Assembly (NCBI GenBank): GCA_947650285.1
Contig: CANTFL010001446.1
Span: forward strand, 795,001 to 859,000
Direction of reading: 5' to 3'
Source of the DNA: Hyaloperonospora brassicae
Lineage: Eukaryota > Oomycota > Peronosporomycetes > Peronosporales > Peronosporaceae
DNA: 64,000 nt
The translations under genes and the position numbers were made by a program. Under the pieces are notes generated by a model. The model ran no database searches and had not been told where the DNA came from. It saw only the letters and a list, made by a program, of their open reading frames with translations. The stretch's first letter is position 1. The number at the start of each line of letters is the position of its first letter. This document shows, piece after piece, positions 47,518 through 57,549 of this stretch.

Positions 47518-47877
47518 ATGGACGAAAGCAGCAGCACACCACGTGACGCTCAGCCTACAGGCGCTTTCGAAGAAGCGTTGACGCCAAAGCTTCAGGACCG
47601 CATGGACCAGGCGACACAGCACCAGGAACGTCAACTGGATACTATCTACTCGAGTGTCAAGCAGCTCCGTTGTGCAGCAGACGCAGCGAACGACGAGGTG
47701 CTGGTGCAGAACGCAATGCTGGACGAGGCCGTCGTGCAGGTCAACGAGACCGAAGCGGCCGTGCAGCAGCAGACAAAAGCTGCTCGCAAAGTGGTTCACC
47801 GGTACCGGAAACTCGGCTGCTACTACGTCGTCCTCGTGCTGCTGACTGCTGCATTGCTCATCGTTGTTTTCATCTAA
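47518..47877 (+). CDS. Small C-tail-anchored SNARE (Qc-like)
   Basis: 119 residues. Residues about 27-92 form one amphipathic helix with a heptad pattern: ERQLDTIYSSVKQLRCAA, then NDEVLVQNAMLDEAVVQV. The Gln of LVQNAML sits at the expected zero layer of a Q-SNARE. A basic HRYRKL stretch precedes a single membrane span at residues 102-119 (VVLVLLTAALLIVVF), which ends the protein, as in tail-anchored SNAREs such as Bet1, Syn8 or SYP5/6/7-like Qc proteins. No N-terminal regulatory domain. The exact compartment cannot be told. Confidence 0.75.
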   Translation: MDESSSTPRDAQPTGAFEEALTPKLQDRMDQATQHQERQLDTIYSSVKQLRCAADAANDEVLVQNAMLDEAVVQVNETEAAVQQQTKAARKVVHRYRKLGCYYVVLVLLTAALLIVVFI

Positions 47878-48179
47878 CAACCTGCGCACGAACGACAACG
47901 ACAATGGGAACATCAAACGTTGAACCAAAACATGTTAAGTGTTATTGCACCAACGACTTGAGTCCTACCGCCGTCGAACTTGACAGCACCGCGTGAGAGC
48001 CACGTGAGCAATAGCAGAGCATTGCGGTGGAGAAAGCAGCACGAAGATGCTCGTCAGCACAATGAAAGCGCTCTGGCAAGAGCGCTATCTCTGTCCACAG
48101 CTCAAGTAGTCCCAGCACTCTTTCAAGTTGTCCGCAACCCATGTCGCAACGAAGGAGGCAGCCATTTCTCGCCTCTTGC

Positions 48180-49625
48180 TTAGTAACGGTAGGCTGCTGG
48201 CTTGTAAGGGCCTGTGGGCTTGACCCCAATGTACTCGGCCTGCTCGTCCGACAGCACCGTGAGCTGCGCGCCCAAGTTGTCTAGATGCAGCCGCGCGACC
48301 TTCTCGTCCAGCTCCTTGGGCAGCACGTACACTTTGCCCGTCGCGTACTTGCCCGTGTCGCGCTCCTTCCACAGCTCAATCTGCGCCAACGTCTGGTTCG
48401 TGAACGAGTTGGACATGACGAACGACGGGTGGCCCGTAGCACAGCCCAAGTTCAGCAGGCGGCCTTCGGCCAAGATGATGACTGCGTGGCCGTCGTCAAA
48501 GATGAAGCGGTCGACCTGTGGCTTGATGTTCTGGCGCTTGGCGATCGCCGTGACGCCGGCCATGTCGATCTCGTTGTCAAAGTGCCCGATGTTGCCCACA
48601 ATGGCATTGTTCTTCATCTTGAGCATGTCTTTGGCCATGATAATGTCCTTGTTGCCAGTCGTCGTGATGAAGATGTCGGCCTGCGCGACAATCGTTTCGA
48701 GTCGGACGACTTGGAAGCCCTCCATGCACGCCTGCAGGGCGCAAATAGGGTCCACTTCGGTCACGTACACGACGGCGCCGGCCGCTTTCATGGCCTGTGC
48801 ACTGCCTTTACCCACGTCGCCAAAGCCACAGATGACCACGCGCTTGCCCGCGAGCATCACGTCCGTGGCCCGCATGATGCCGTCCGGGAGCGAGTGGCGG
48901 CAGCCGTAGAGGTTGTCGAACTTGGACTTGGTGACCGAGTCGTTCACGTTAATAGCCGGGAACAACAACGTGCCGTTCTTCTCCATTTGGTACAGTCGGT
49001 GGACGCCCGTCGTCGTCTCTTCCGACACGCCTTTGCAGCGCTGGGCAATCTGCGTCCACTTGGTCGGCTGCGTCTTCAACAGCCGCGCAATGATACTTAG
49101 CACGCACTTGAGCTCGGCATTGTCGGTCGAACTCGGGTCCGGCACTGCGCCCGTTGCCGCGAACGCCTGCTCGGCTTTGAACCCCTCGTGGATCAAGAGC
49201 GTCATGTCGCCGCCGTCGTCGACAATGATGTCGGGGCCGTCGCCCTTGCCGTCGTCCGAGGGCCACGTGATGGCGTTCAACGTGCACTCCCAGTACTCCT
49301 CGAGCGTCTCGCCCTTCCAGGCAAACACTGCGGCCGACCCGTCGCGCGCAATCGCTGCCGCCGCGTGGTCCTGCGTGGAAAAGATGTTGCACGAGCACCA
49401 GCGGATGTCGCCGCCCAAAGCCTTGAGCGTCTCGATGAGCACTGCCGTCTGGATCGTCATGTGCAACGAGCCCGCGACGCGCGCGCCCTGGAGCGACTGC
49501 TGCGGGCCAAACTCCGTCCGGCTCTGCATGAGTCCCGGCATCTCAATCTCCGCCATTTCAATCTCTTTGCGCCCAAAGTCCGCGAGCGAAATGTCCGCCA
49601 CGCGGTAGTCCCCGAGCGACGCCAT
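48180..49625 (-). CDS. AHCY: S-adenosyl-L-homocysteine hydrolase
   Basis: Cytosolic NAD-dependent enzyme that splits S-adenosylhomocysteine into adenosine and homocysteine, relieving inhibition of methyltransferases. 481 residues from ATG 49625 ([19 protein letters not shown]) to the conserved C-terminus [10 protein letters not shown]. Visible signatures are [19 protein letters not shown], the [14 protein letters not shown] block, the NAD-binding loop [11 protein letters not shown], and [16 protein letters not shown]. The last Lys-Pro-x-x-Tyr-Arg-Tyr closes the cofactor site of the neighbouring subunit. It contains the roughly 40-residue insertion (around [15 protein letters not shown] through [17 protein letters not shown]) found in plant, bacterial and some protist enzymes but not in animals. 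Long antisense ORFs at 48214-49608 are shadows. Divergent from Eco1, 432 bp apart. Confidence 0.98.
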   Translation of the reverse strand: MASLGDYRVADISLADFGRKEIEMAEIEMPGLMQSRTEFGPQQSLQGARVAGSLHMTIQTAVLIETLKALGGDIRWCSCNIFSTQDHAAAAIARDGSAAVFAWKGETLEEYWECTLNAITWPSDDGKGDGPDIIVDDGGDMTLLIHEGFKAEQAFAATGAVPDPSSTDNAELKCVLSIIARLLKTQPTKWTQIAQRCKGVSEETTTGVHRLYQMEKNGTLLFPAINVNDSVTKSKFDNLYGCRHSLPDGIMRATDVMLAGKRVVICGFGDVGKGSAQAMKAAGAVVYVTEVDPICALQACMEGFQVVRLETIVAQADIFITTTGNKDIIMAKDMLKMKNNAIVGNIGHFDNEIDMAGVTAIAKRQNIKPQVDRFIFDDGHAVIILAEGRLLNLGCATGHPSFVMSNSFTNQTLAQIELWKERDTGKYATGKVYVLPKELDEKVARLHLDNLGAQLTVLSDEQAEYIGVKPTGPYKPAAYRY

Positions 49626-50057
49626 CGAGAGAGTCGGTACGAAGTGAGCGAGCGGACAGGCAGAGCGGTGACGAAGGAGCAGCGGCGCGCTGTGTCCAGT
49701 GCGAAAGCCAAAGTGCCGTCATCGAGCGAGCGACAGAGCGACGTGGCGGCGCACGTGACAAGGAGCGGACGACGCTGCACCACCCATTTTGGGAGCGCGG
49801 TATGCTCGATCGTAGGTTTCGCGGGATGTAGCCACTTACGTGGAGGCGTGTCGTCGACCTGTGTCGTCTTCGCCGATCGCCGATCTGCATCTGATTCGCT
49901 CGAAGGCGTGGGCAGCTGGGCGTATACGCTTGTATACATGTATACCCGAGGTTGCACTACCGAGAGGGCCGGAGTTTCGAATACTCTTTCGAGTGCTCGC
50001 GATCCCCTCGAGGCATAGCAGCGACGTGGCCGCCGCGTTGCGTCGTCGTCGACGATC

Positions 50058-51059
50058 ATGACGAAGGGACGCGACACGACAGCACAGTGCGCAAACAGCG
50101 GTCTTCGTAGTAGCATACCGACGTGCAAACGAAAGCGGAGGAGCAACGAACGCGCTTCGACTGCGGATAGAGCAGATAAGAAACTGAAGAGCTCTCCCAT
50201 GTCGTTGTGGCTCTCTGCTAATACTCAACGCCAACAGCACTCTGACCGGTTGACCACTGCTGTTACTACTACTACTACTACTACCGTTACCCCTGAGCCG
50301 AGAGCTGTGCATTCGTATCGAAATCGGACAAATTTCTTTTTGTCTCCGGGTAAAGTCCAGCCCGTCGTCACGCAATCGTACATTGATGTCGGCCAGCGCA
50401 GCTTTGGCAACCACGTGGTCTGTCCCACGTGCAAACTGCTATACACTGTAGGAGAAGAAGAAGACGAGAAGGAGCACGAGAAGTTTTGCAGACGCTCGCA
50501 ACACGGTGTTGCTTTCTCCAAGTGGAAAACCGAGCGCGTGTTGAAATCGTTTCCAGAGACCGGCGCGAGGATTGTGGAGATCCGACGAGACGACGCAAGT
50601 GCTCATGTGAAGAAGCTCTTGGAAATCAAGGCCGTGCTGGATGATGCACTGGGGTGTTGTGACAAAGAGACGTTTCTGCAGCGCAGTCATTTTATCTACA
50701 TCCAAGACCATCGAGTAGTTGGTTGTGTCAATACTGAGAGCATTACAGAAGCATTTAGGTTGGATACGAGTACGTCGTCAGTCGTGGCGAATTCGGACGG
50801 GGAGAGCTGCATAGCTGGACGCGGCGCTCTTACTGCGTCTATCATGTCGCAAAAGGCACTTGTCGGTATTTGCCAGATTTGGGTGCATCCGCAGTTCCGA
50901 AGGAAGTGCATTGCGACTCGAATGGTGGACGTTGTGCGCGAAAAGTCAATCTATGGCATGCACGTTGCCAAACAGCTCATTGCCTTTGCGCAGCCTACCG
51001 AGAACGGTCTGCAGTTTGCAAAGAAGTACGTGGAGCCGTGCGAGATGCTTATGTATTGA
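50058..51059 (+). CDS. ECO1: Cohesin acetyltransferase Eco1/ESCO
   Basis: Acetylates the Smc3 subunit of cohesin during S phase to lock sister-chromatid cohesion. 333 residues with a poorly conserved, basic N-terminus and a polythreonine run at about residues 69-76 from an ACT repeat. The zinc finger has Cys122, Cys125, His140 and then Cys144, so its pattern is C-x2-C-x14-H-x3-C where most family members have a final His. The C-terminal acetyltransferase has GICQIWVHPQFRRKCIATRM, containing the acetyl-CoA-binding R-R-x-x-I-A segment, and YGMHVAKQLIAFAQPTENG with FAKKYV, both typical of ESCO proteins. Nuclear by function. Confidence 0.92.
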   Translation: MTKGRDTTAQCANSGLRSSIPTCKRKRRSNERASTADRADKKLKSSPMSLWLSANTQRQQHSDRLTTAVTTTTTTTVTPEPRAVHSYRNRTNFFLSPGKVQPVVTQSYIDVGQRSFGNHVVCPTCKLLYTVGEEEDEKEHEKFCRRSQHGVAFSKWKTERVLKSFPETGARIVEIRRDDASAHVKKLLEIKAVLDDALGCCDKETFLQRSHFIYIQDHRVVGCVNTESITEAFRLDTSTSSVVANSDGESCIAGRGALTASIMSQKALVGICQIWVHPQFRRKCIATRMVDVVREKSIYGMHVAKQLIAFAQPTENGLQFAKKYVEPCEMLMY

Positions 51060-51342
51060 GATTACGAGTGCAAGGTGTCACCAACGTCAGTTGTGGTGGT
51101 GGTGGTGTCAACTCTCGCGTTGGCAGTGTATGATGTCGTGGATTGGAACTCTTTTTGCGCGGCTTGTTATCGGTCGTACTGGTGGTGGCCTTTGGCGCAA
51201 GTTTGTATAAAGTGAAATCGAGATCATCTACTTCAAGCACGTCGATTGGATCGTTGCCCACGTCCAGTCGCATCTGTTCGTCTAGTGACAGTTTCTCCTC
51301 GTAGAGCGTCTCTACCGCTTGAGTCTTATTGGAGCAAGACAT
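51049..51342 (-). CDS. Small hypothetical protein, tail-to-tail with Eco1
   Basis: 97 codons from ATG 51342 (an upstream in-frame ATG exists at 51384). The first half is acidic (MRLDVGNDPIDVLEVDDLDF). The second half is basic and proline/threonine rich. It overlaps the last 11 bases of Eco1 on the opposite strand. No family recognised. It may be a chance ORF. Confidence 0.25.
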   Translation of the reverse strand: MSCSNKTQAVETLYEEKLSLDEQMRLDVGNDPIDVLEVDDLDFTLYKLAPKATTSTTDNKPRKKSSNPRHHTLPTRELTPPPPQLTLVTPCTRNLNT

Positions 51343-51384
51343 GGATTCAAAGCTGTCAACAGAATATGATAAAAGAAGCGACAC

Positions 51385-54300
51385 TTGTATGCGTCACCCC
51401 TCAACGCCGAGACAAGTGACGAAGCCGTGACTGTTGGCAAGTAACACCATCTTCATATCCATCATATTGGTAGCCGCTGTTAGCAGAGGTTGCCTGGCAG
51501 AAGCTGTTTACATGTGCACAACAACAGATCAAAAATTGATTGCTGTCCAAGCCACTCGAGTAGTGAACATCGTGCGAGTGGTGTGGAATCGTCATAGATG
51601 ATGTACCTCAATTGACGGCATGTAAAAGTATGCATAGCTAGGATAGACAAAAGAAGCTGACGCAAGACGGGAGCAAAACAACGAGCCATCTATCGGTCAA
51701 GAGGAAAAACAAATCATCAGCAAAGCCGTTGCGTAAAAGCTTCCACTTTTGACAACCGACACGAAGCATGAAATAGGTAAGTGTTCAGCCATCGAGTCTG
51801 CACTCGGAAAGCCATTGTCTACGAACAAACAGCTCGCAGAGTCGAGCCTTCAGTATCAACGGCGACCGTTGTTGCCCATACAAAAGCTGCTCCAAGTGAT
51901 GTAGGCAAGTATCGCACCTGTCGAAATCTGGCTGACTTGTGACATGTCCTTGGCTACAACATTCTCTACGTTTGTCGGTAAAAAATAGCCAGCGTTGGGA
52001 TATTCATCTTGGCACTTTGGATCGAACATACACTGCAACATCACATTGACGTTGGATCTCACAGACCCGCACTAACCTTATGGGTCGACGACATCTTCGA
52101 CCACGAGTCATCTCACATTCGGAGGCATCGTGGTAGTATACGCGAATAGCGAGATCACGCATGTTATCACTTTGCCGTCGACGCATTGAGAGCTCCAGAA
52201 CCAGAAGAAAAATGTCTGGTTCTGTAACCCAAAATGAGTCATGTGTACAGACGTAGGCGCCGTCTTGTTTCTTGATGAAGTCATGGGGCGCACAAAGATC
52301 AAGTGTGCGCATAGGTACTACAAAAGCGCATTCGTCGCGTCCGAGTGGGGTAGTCCAATCTGAGTATGAAGCCAACTTGCACCATGCTACTTGTACGTTC
52401 GGGTCGAGACTGCCTCGATGTGCATACGCAGATTAGCTTCAGAGCAGTTACACTACCTATGCACCAATACTCACCGCTTATTGTGGATGCCTCGAACGTA
52501 TGCATATGGATACGTCAACATGATCTGCGCGAAGGTAACACTACCCTGGCTATCATATCGGGTTCTGCACCAATCGCATAACAACTAAACACTGACACTT
52601 TGTCACTGTGATGAACTCATGACGTGCAGCCGACCTCAAGAACCGTCAGGCGACGAAGGAGAAACGATGTGCACTTGACTGGTGGACCTCTGAGCGTACA
52701 GTCGAAAGCGTGAGGAAGGGTACATGACCTTTTTCACGACAGAGCATTTCGGTCGCGACGATCATACGTCGACAAGCAGCTGGATGACATCTGCCAAGGG
52801 CCCCTTTTACTGAAAGACCAGTTTACAGTGGCTCGACAGCCGCGACAGCATTGCGGCACCATTTCTCATCGCATGCATGTTTTCTAGGGTGAACTTGATG
52901 TTAGGCCATGCGTTCTGGCCAGATCGTCAGTCTCTCTCGGATCGTAGTATGGCATCGCCGGCGACCGCAACGACCAATGCTGAAGACACCATAGACGGAG
53001 AATGCGGCACATAGGTACGTTGCTGTGCATGGCAGCGTATGCGTGCGAGCGTGCACAGAATGCTGCGCTGATGCAGTCATATGCAGGTCATGGTCTTATG
53101 AGGTTAGCCCCTGTCTTGACTTCTACAGTAAACACTGCTCAAACAGCCATGCCACTTGCGCTCCAATTGTTGCCTCCTCCTTCATTACAACGAAATAATG
53201 AATGTACCGGCAACGAATGCCCTCCAATTCAATACAGCGATAGGACCAGTTGTTGTGTCGGGAGCTCAGCTTTGTCATGTGATGGTGCTTTAGGAGCTCA
53301 ATGTGACTTGGGTGCATGCGCGGTAAGCATGTATCTGCAAATACAAGAGCGCAAGCGCGTAGGGTCTCTACAAGTATCACGAGAGGAAGCAGCAAGAACT
53401 TGACAGCTCGATCCTCCCGCATGGCAACTTGCACACTACTTTGCAGAGTCTATCACAACGTCGCTGTGATCAGAGCCTATCACCCGTACGGGCCCAGGAA
53501 GAACCACTCGCTCGTATGTCCACGTGTTGTTTTTTCACGCAACGACTTCGTTGCAAGCGCGACCAGCGATCACTTTAGCAGATCAGTCCTTCGTTTGCGG
53601 ACAGCAGCACAGAGCGTCGACACGCACTCGTGGCATCGAGACGTTGCAGCTGCCACCGCGTTCGTGGATCAGGTGGGACTACGCTACGATACAAAACATA
53701 CCGCATCTTCGGTACTTCTCTGCCTCTGTTGGCAGAGTCTCCCCGCGACTTGTGCAAACGTTCAGCGGTCCCCTCTTTCCCACCCCGAACGAGGAGCCGA
53801 CCAAACGACTACAACACGCTGTGGTTTTGCCACTATAGTCGTGAGCAGCAGCCTCAATGGCGTCGAGGCAGCCGTCTCATTACGTGGCTGCCATCCAACA
53901 AACACCAACCAGTGTCCAGGTGTCAACCTGGCAATCGGTACAGCACGACGTCAGGCAAACTGCATCCGTTGCTGCTGCTGGTGGTCCAAGGCACGTTATC
54001 GTCCCGCAGCTGCACATCTGTTTCGCCCGTGTAGCGGCAGAGGACGGCGGCGACAATCCCTTCGCCGCTGTGGTAGCGGCTGACTGACTGCCTGGACGTT
54101 CGTTGCATGCTGATACCGCGTCAGAGAGAGAGAGCTTTGCTGCCTCTGTGCTCTGGTTGTTTGTTGACAACACCCGGTCGTGCACAGGCGCTCGAGCGAT
54201 TGCAGCACGTGTTGCAGCTACAGCGACAAAGGTAGACTTGAGCTCACCACCCGTCTGCATCTGCTCGAAGAGTGACTCGCAGGACTGCACACGTCCAGCC

Positions 54301-54430
54301 GTAGCCTCCACAGGTGTCTCCTTCCTCCATATAAACGCACAGGCCCTTCGCACACGCGCTCTCTCGTTCACTTTCCATTCCGACGCACTTGTCTCGCCCT
54401 CTTTGAGTCGCTTGTGCCTCTATCGTTGCC
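51385..54430. other. Intergenic region with only weak ORFs
   Basis: Minus-strand ORFs at 52004-52375 and 51856-52062 and plus-strand ORFs at 53316-54083 are open but match nothing I know and overlap each other in several frames. The part from about 53400 to 54430 is more GC-rich and may hold the promoter and 5' leader of the glucanase that starts at 54431. A short GA run (gagagagagag) lies at about 54124-54133. Confidence 0.4.
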
Positions 54431-56530
54431 ATGAAGTTGTCCTTGCGACCATTGACTGCAACACTAGCGCTGCTGCAGCTCGCACTGCCGGCTGCAACTG
54501 CTGTCACTCACGTTCGCAACACAACCAACAGCGGCAACATCGACGCTGTCGATGACGTCAAAGACGCCAAGTGGCACTGGGACAACGACCGGCTCCCCGG
54601 CGTCCACTCTGCGCTGCAGGCCGCCTTCTTCAACACGTTCAAGCCCGACGACGTGACCCAAACATGCGCTGGCAGTGATCGACCTGCCACAGCGCTCGCG
54701 ACCCGTCCAGTGCGTGGCGCAAACCTCGGCGGGTGGCTCGTACTCGAGCCGTGGATCACGCCGACGCTGTTCTACCAGTTCCTCGGCACGCCCGAGCGCT
54801 TTGGCGCGCAGGCGCCCGAGAAGACGGCCATGGACATGTACACGTTTTGCACGGCGCTCGGGAAAGAAGAAGCGAACCGCCAGCTGCGCATTCACTACGA
54901 CCAGTGGGTCACGGAGAAGGACATTGCTGCGCTCGCGGAAGCCGGCATCAACTCGCTGCGAGTGCCCGTGGGCGACTGGATGTTCAACCCGTACGAGCCC
55001 TTCATCGACTGCACAACTGGTGCCGTCGAAGCGCTCGACCGCGTGGCGGACCTCGCGCTCAAGTACAACATGGACATTCTGCTGGACATCCACGGCCTCA
55101 TTGGCTCGCAGAACGGCTTTGACAACAGCGGCAAGTCCACGGCCGTCAAGTGGACGTCCATTGCGAGCACGCAGCCCGTGGGCACAACGACGTTTGAGCA
55201 CTGGCCGATCCGTCAGGCCGAGTGGGTCGGTACGTTTGACCCTGCAACGAACACGTACAGCGACGTCAACTACGAGCACCTGACGCACTCGCTCGACACT
55301 GTCACGGCCATTGTCGACCGGTACGCCGGCCACGCTGCGGTCCGCGGCCTCGAGCCCGTGAACGAGCCCTGGGAACACACACCTATGGCGCTGCTCCAGC
55401 AGTACTACTGGAAGTCGTACCAGCGCGTGAAAGCGCGGGCTCCGCACTGGCAGGTTGTGCTCCACGACTCGTTCCGCTTTGGCGTGCAGTTCTGGGCGCA
55501 CTTCCTGCGCGGGTGTCCCGACGTGGCCCTCGACACGCACGTGTACCAGGCGTGGCACTCGCCGGGCACAGCGGCCGACTACTTTGCCAACGCGTGCGAG
55601 CAGAAGCACTCGATCGCTGCGATGGAGACCGCCTCGATGCCGGTCATTGTCGGCGAGTGGTCCCTCGGCACGGACAACTGCGCCATGTGGCTCAACGGCT
55701 TCAACGACAACCTGCCGGGCTTCCCGACCGTCCCGTGCCGCCTGACCGAGTGCCCCGTGCACAGCACGTACCTCGCCGAGGGGTTCCCCGGTACGCCGTT
55801 GGACCGCACGAAACCGCTTCAGGGCCCGTACGGCACCGGGGTGTCCGGTCCGGCGGTCGGCCTGTGCCCCGTCACGAGCAACACGTCGTTCGGCCAGCAG
55901 AGCGACCGCGACGAGCGCACGTTCACGCGCAGCCTCAACCTCAAGAAGCTCAACGCCTTTGCAGCCGGTCACGGCTGGTACTTTTGGAATTTCAAGACCG
56001 AGTTGGGCTCGCGGTGGAGTTTCTTGGACCTCGTGCGCCGCGGCGCGTTCCCCGCAAACGTCTCGAGCTACGACAGCGATGCCGAAGTCACGAACGCCTG
56101 TCGCGACGAAGATGCGGGTGCGTTCACGTGTGGGGCCAAGCGCGGCGTACCTGTCAATGACCTGCAGCGAGGACTCGACTATGCGTGTGGTGAGGTGGAC
56201 TGCGCGGGCCTTGGCAGCCGCTTTGAGACGATTGAGGAGCGCTGTGACTGGGCGTTCAACGCGTACTGGCAAACCCATCGCGAAGAGGGCAGTACGTGCG
56301 ACTTTGGTGGGGCTGCCCACTTGCTCGCGCTGCCCAGTGCCTCGAGCGCAGCGCTTCAGCTGGTTGAGGTCTCGTGGTCGTTCAGCAGTGACGTGTCCAC
56401 GTGGACACTCGTTGCGGGTGTTATTGCAGGCGCTAGCGGATTGACTGCTGCTCTTCTGGCGCTTGTGCGGCAGCGAAGACGAGGAGAGTACTCGCCGTTG
56501 CTCGGGCACGTGGTGCGTGGGAGTGTCTAA
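54431..56530 (+). CDS. Membrane-anchored GH5 exo-1,3-beta-glucanase, paralogue A
   Basis: Glycoside hydrolase family 5 enzyme releasing glucose from beta-1,3-glucan, at the cell surface or wall. 699 residues. Signal peptide 1-25 (LALLQLALPAATA). The catalytic domain begins near RGANLGGWLVLEPWITP. The acid/base is Glu312 in GLEPVNEPWE and the nucleophile is Glu409 in VIVGEWSLGTDNC. LRVPVGDWM and HGWYFWNFKTE are further family motifs. A cysteine-rich segment (CDWAF, then CDFGGAAHLL) follows. A single membrane span lies at about 659-679 (VAGVIAGASGLTAALLALV), with a short basic cytosolic tail carrying EYSPLLG. It is the type I topology of oomycete enzymes. Tandem with a close paralogue 1.0 kb downstream. 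The minus-strand 754-codon ORF over it is a shadow. Confidence 0.95.
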   Translation: MKLSLRPLTATLALLQLALPAATAVTHVRNTTNSGNIDAVDDVKDAKWHWDNDRLPGVHSALQAAFFNTFKPDDVTQTCAGSDRPATALATRPVRGANLGGWLVLEPWITPTLFYQFLGTPERFGAQAPEKTAMDMYTFCTALGKEEANRQLRIHYDQWVTEKDIAALAEAGINSLRVPVGDWMFNPYEPFIDCTTGAVEALDRVADLALKYNMDILLDIHGLIGSQNGFDNSGKSTAVKWTSIASTQPVGTTTFEHWPIRQAEWVGTFDPATNTYSDVNYEHLTHSLDTVTAIVDRYAGHAAVRGLEPVNEPWEHTPMALLQQYYWKSYQRVKARAPHWQVVLHDSFRFGVQFWAHFLRGCPDVALDTHVYQAWHSPGTAADYFANACEQKHSIAAMETASMPVIVGEWSLGTDNCAMWLNGFNDNLPGFPTVPCRLTECPVHSTYLAEGFPGTPLDRTKPLQGPYGTGVSGPAVGLCPVTSNTSFGQQSDRDERTFTRSLNLKKLNAFAAGHGWYFWNFKTELGSRWSFLDLVRRGAFPANVSSYDSDAEVTNACRDEDAGAFTCGAKRGVPVNDLQRGLDYACGEVDCAGLGSRFETIEERCDWAFNAYWQTHREEGSTCDFGGAAHLLALPSASSAALQLVEVSWSFSSDVSTWTLVAGVIAGASGLTAALLALVRQRRRGEYSPLLGHVVRGSV

Positions 56531-57549
56531 GTGAGAAGTAAGTACTTGTTCGAGTGGCACGCGGTCGCTGTCTACATCTGTCTGTCTGTCTGTGTACATG
56601 TCAACGCGCAAGGCGAAGGAGCGAGAGGATACATACACACACACACACACACTCTGAGGCGATCGCTCTTTGCATTGAACACGAAGAGCTTCGATCGCAC
56701 ATCGCCCCCGCAGCCGTTTGTGCTGCACGTTACGTTTGACGCTTTATATGCCGAGAAGAAGTTCTGCACAAAGTGTTGGAAAGCGACGCGGGCAGTGAAA
56801 GCACACGAGTGCAATGTGCAAAGCCGCTGACGAACGTCACGTCGTCGGGCACTGTCTGTGATCGAGCGACTTGGGATATGGCTAGCGGCTTCCACGTCGA
56901 TCTAAATGAGCGATAGGATCTCAGCGACGCGGTGGCGTGAGTGGCCGTTGTTTACATAAAGAGACAGTGACCCGACGAACAGTCGAAGGCCAAACTTTGG
57001 GTGGCGACGTTCCACGAGGAGAAGCAGTCGGCGCTTTCCAATCCAACCGCTCTGGCAGTTGCGTCACAAAAGGCCACTCACTCACTCACTCACTCACCCA
57101 CTCACTCGCTCACTCCGTCCGTCCGTCAGCCAATGACGCAGTCGACCCCTCCGCCGGCGGTCAAGTGGCCCCTCACGTGCTGCCGATCTTTTCCTTTCCA
57201 CTCCGCCGCTTGGAGCCGCACATTGGCTGATCTCGTCCCCTCTCTCACGCCGCCTCGATCGAAGACTGCCGCGCGGAAGATCGTAATAGGGTCATTTCCG
57301 TAAATCTCCATCCTCATCTCATCGGCCTCGCAGCTGGACGCCTCGCTGACACTACTACGTTCACTATACGGCTAGATTTGTAGTTTTCGAGCTAGACCGC
57401 CCCCAGTCTCGTTTTCCAGACCAAAGACGGGCAACAAGATCCGCCCGCGTCTTCTTCTTCTACTTCGACGTCACTTTCCTTTTTGCGCGGTCGAGCGCAC
57501 GCAGCTCTGCACGGGCCCAGTTTTCGACCAATCACAAGGCCGCATCCGA
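56531..57549. other. Intergenic region between glucanase paralogues
   Basis: It contains a (CA)n run at 56633-56652, a (CTCA)n run at about 57073-57115, and a CT-rich leader just before the second glucanase. No gene recognised. Confidence 0.6.

Noticed and set aside
49188..50018. 276-codon plus-strand ORF and 247-codon minus-strand ORF (49457-50200) near the SAHH start
   Set aside because: The first is antisense to SAHH. The second runs through the SAHH-Eco1 intergenic region without domain or initiator context.
51856..52505. START-domain-like gene on the minus strand
   Set aside because: A phrase around CAPHDFIKKQDGAYVCTHDSFW loosely recalls oomycete START/FYVE proteins, but the frames are broken and no conserved core is present.
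53316..54083. 255-codon plus-strand ORF
   Set aside because: Three overlapping ORFs of similar length occur on both strands here, with Ser/Arg/Cys-biased composition and no signature. Likely GC-driven chance.
54464..56728. 754-codon minus-strand ORF over the first glucanase, and the similar 404-codon ORF at 57592-58806
   Set aside because: Complement of GC3-rich coding sequence. The two resemble each other only because the sense genes are paralogues.
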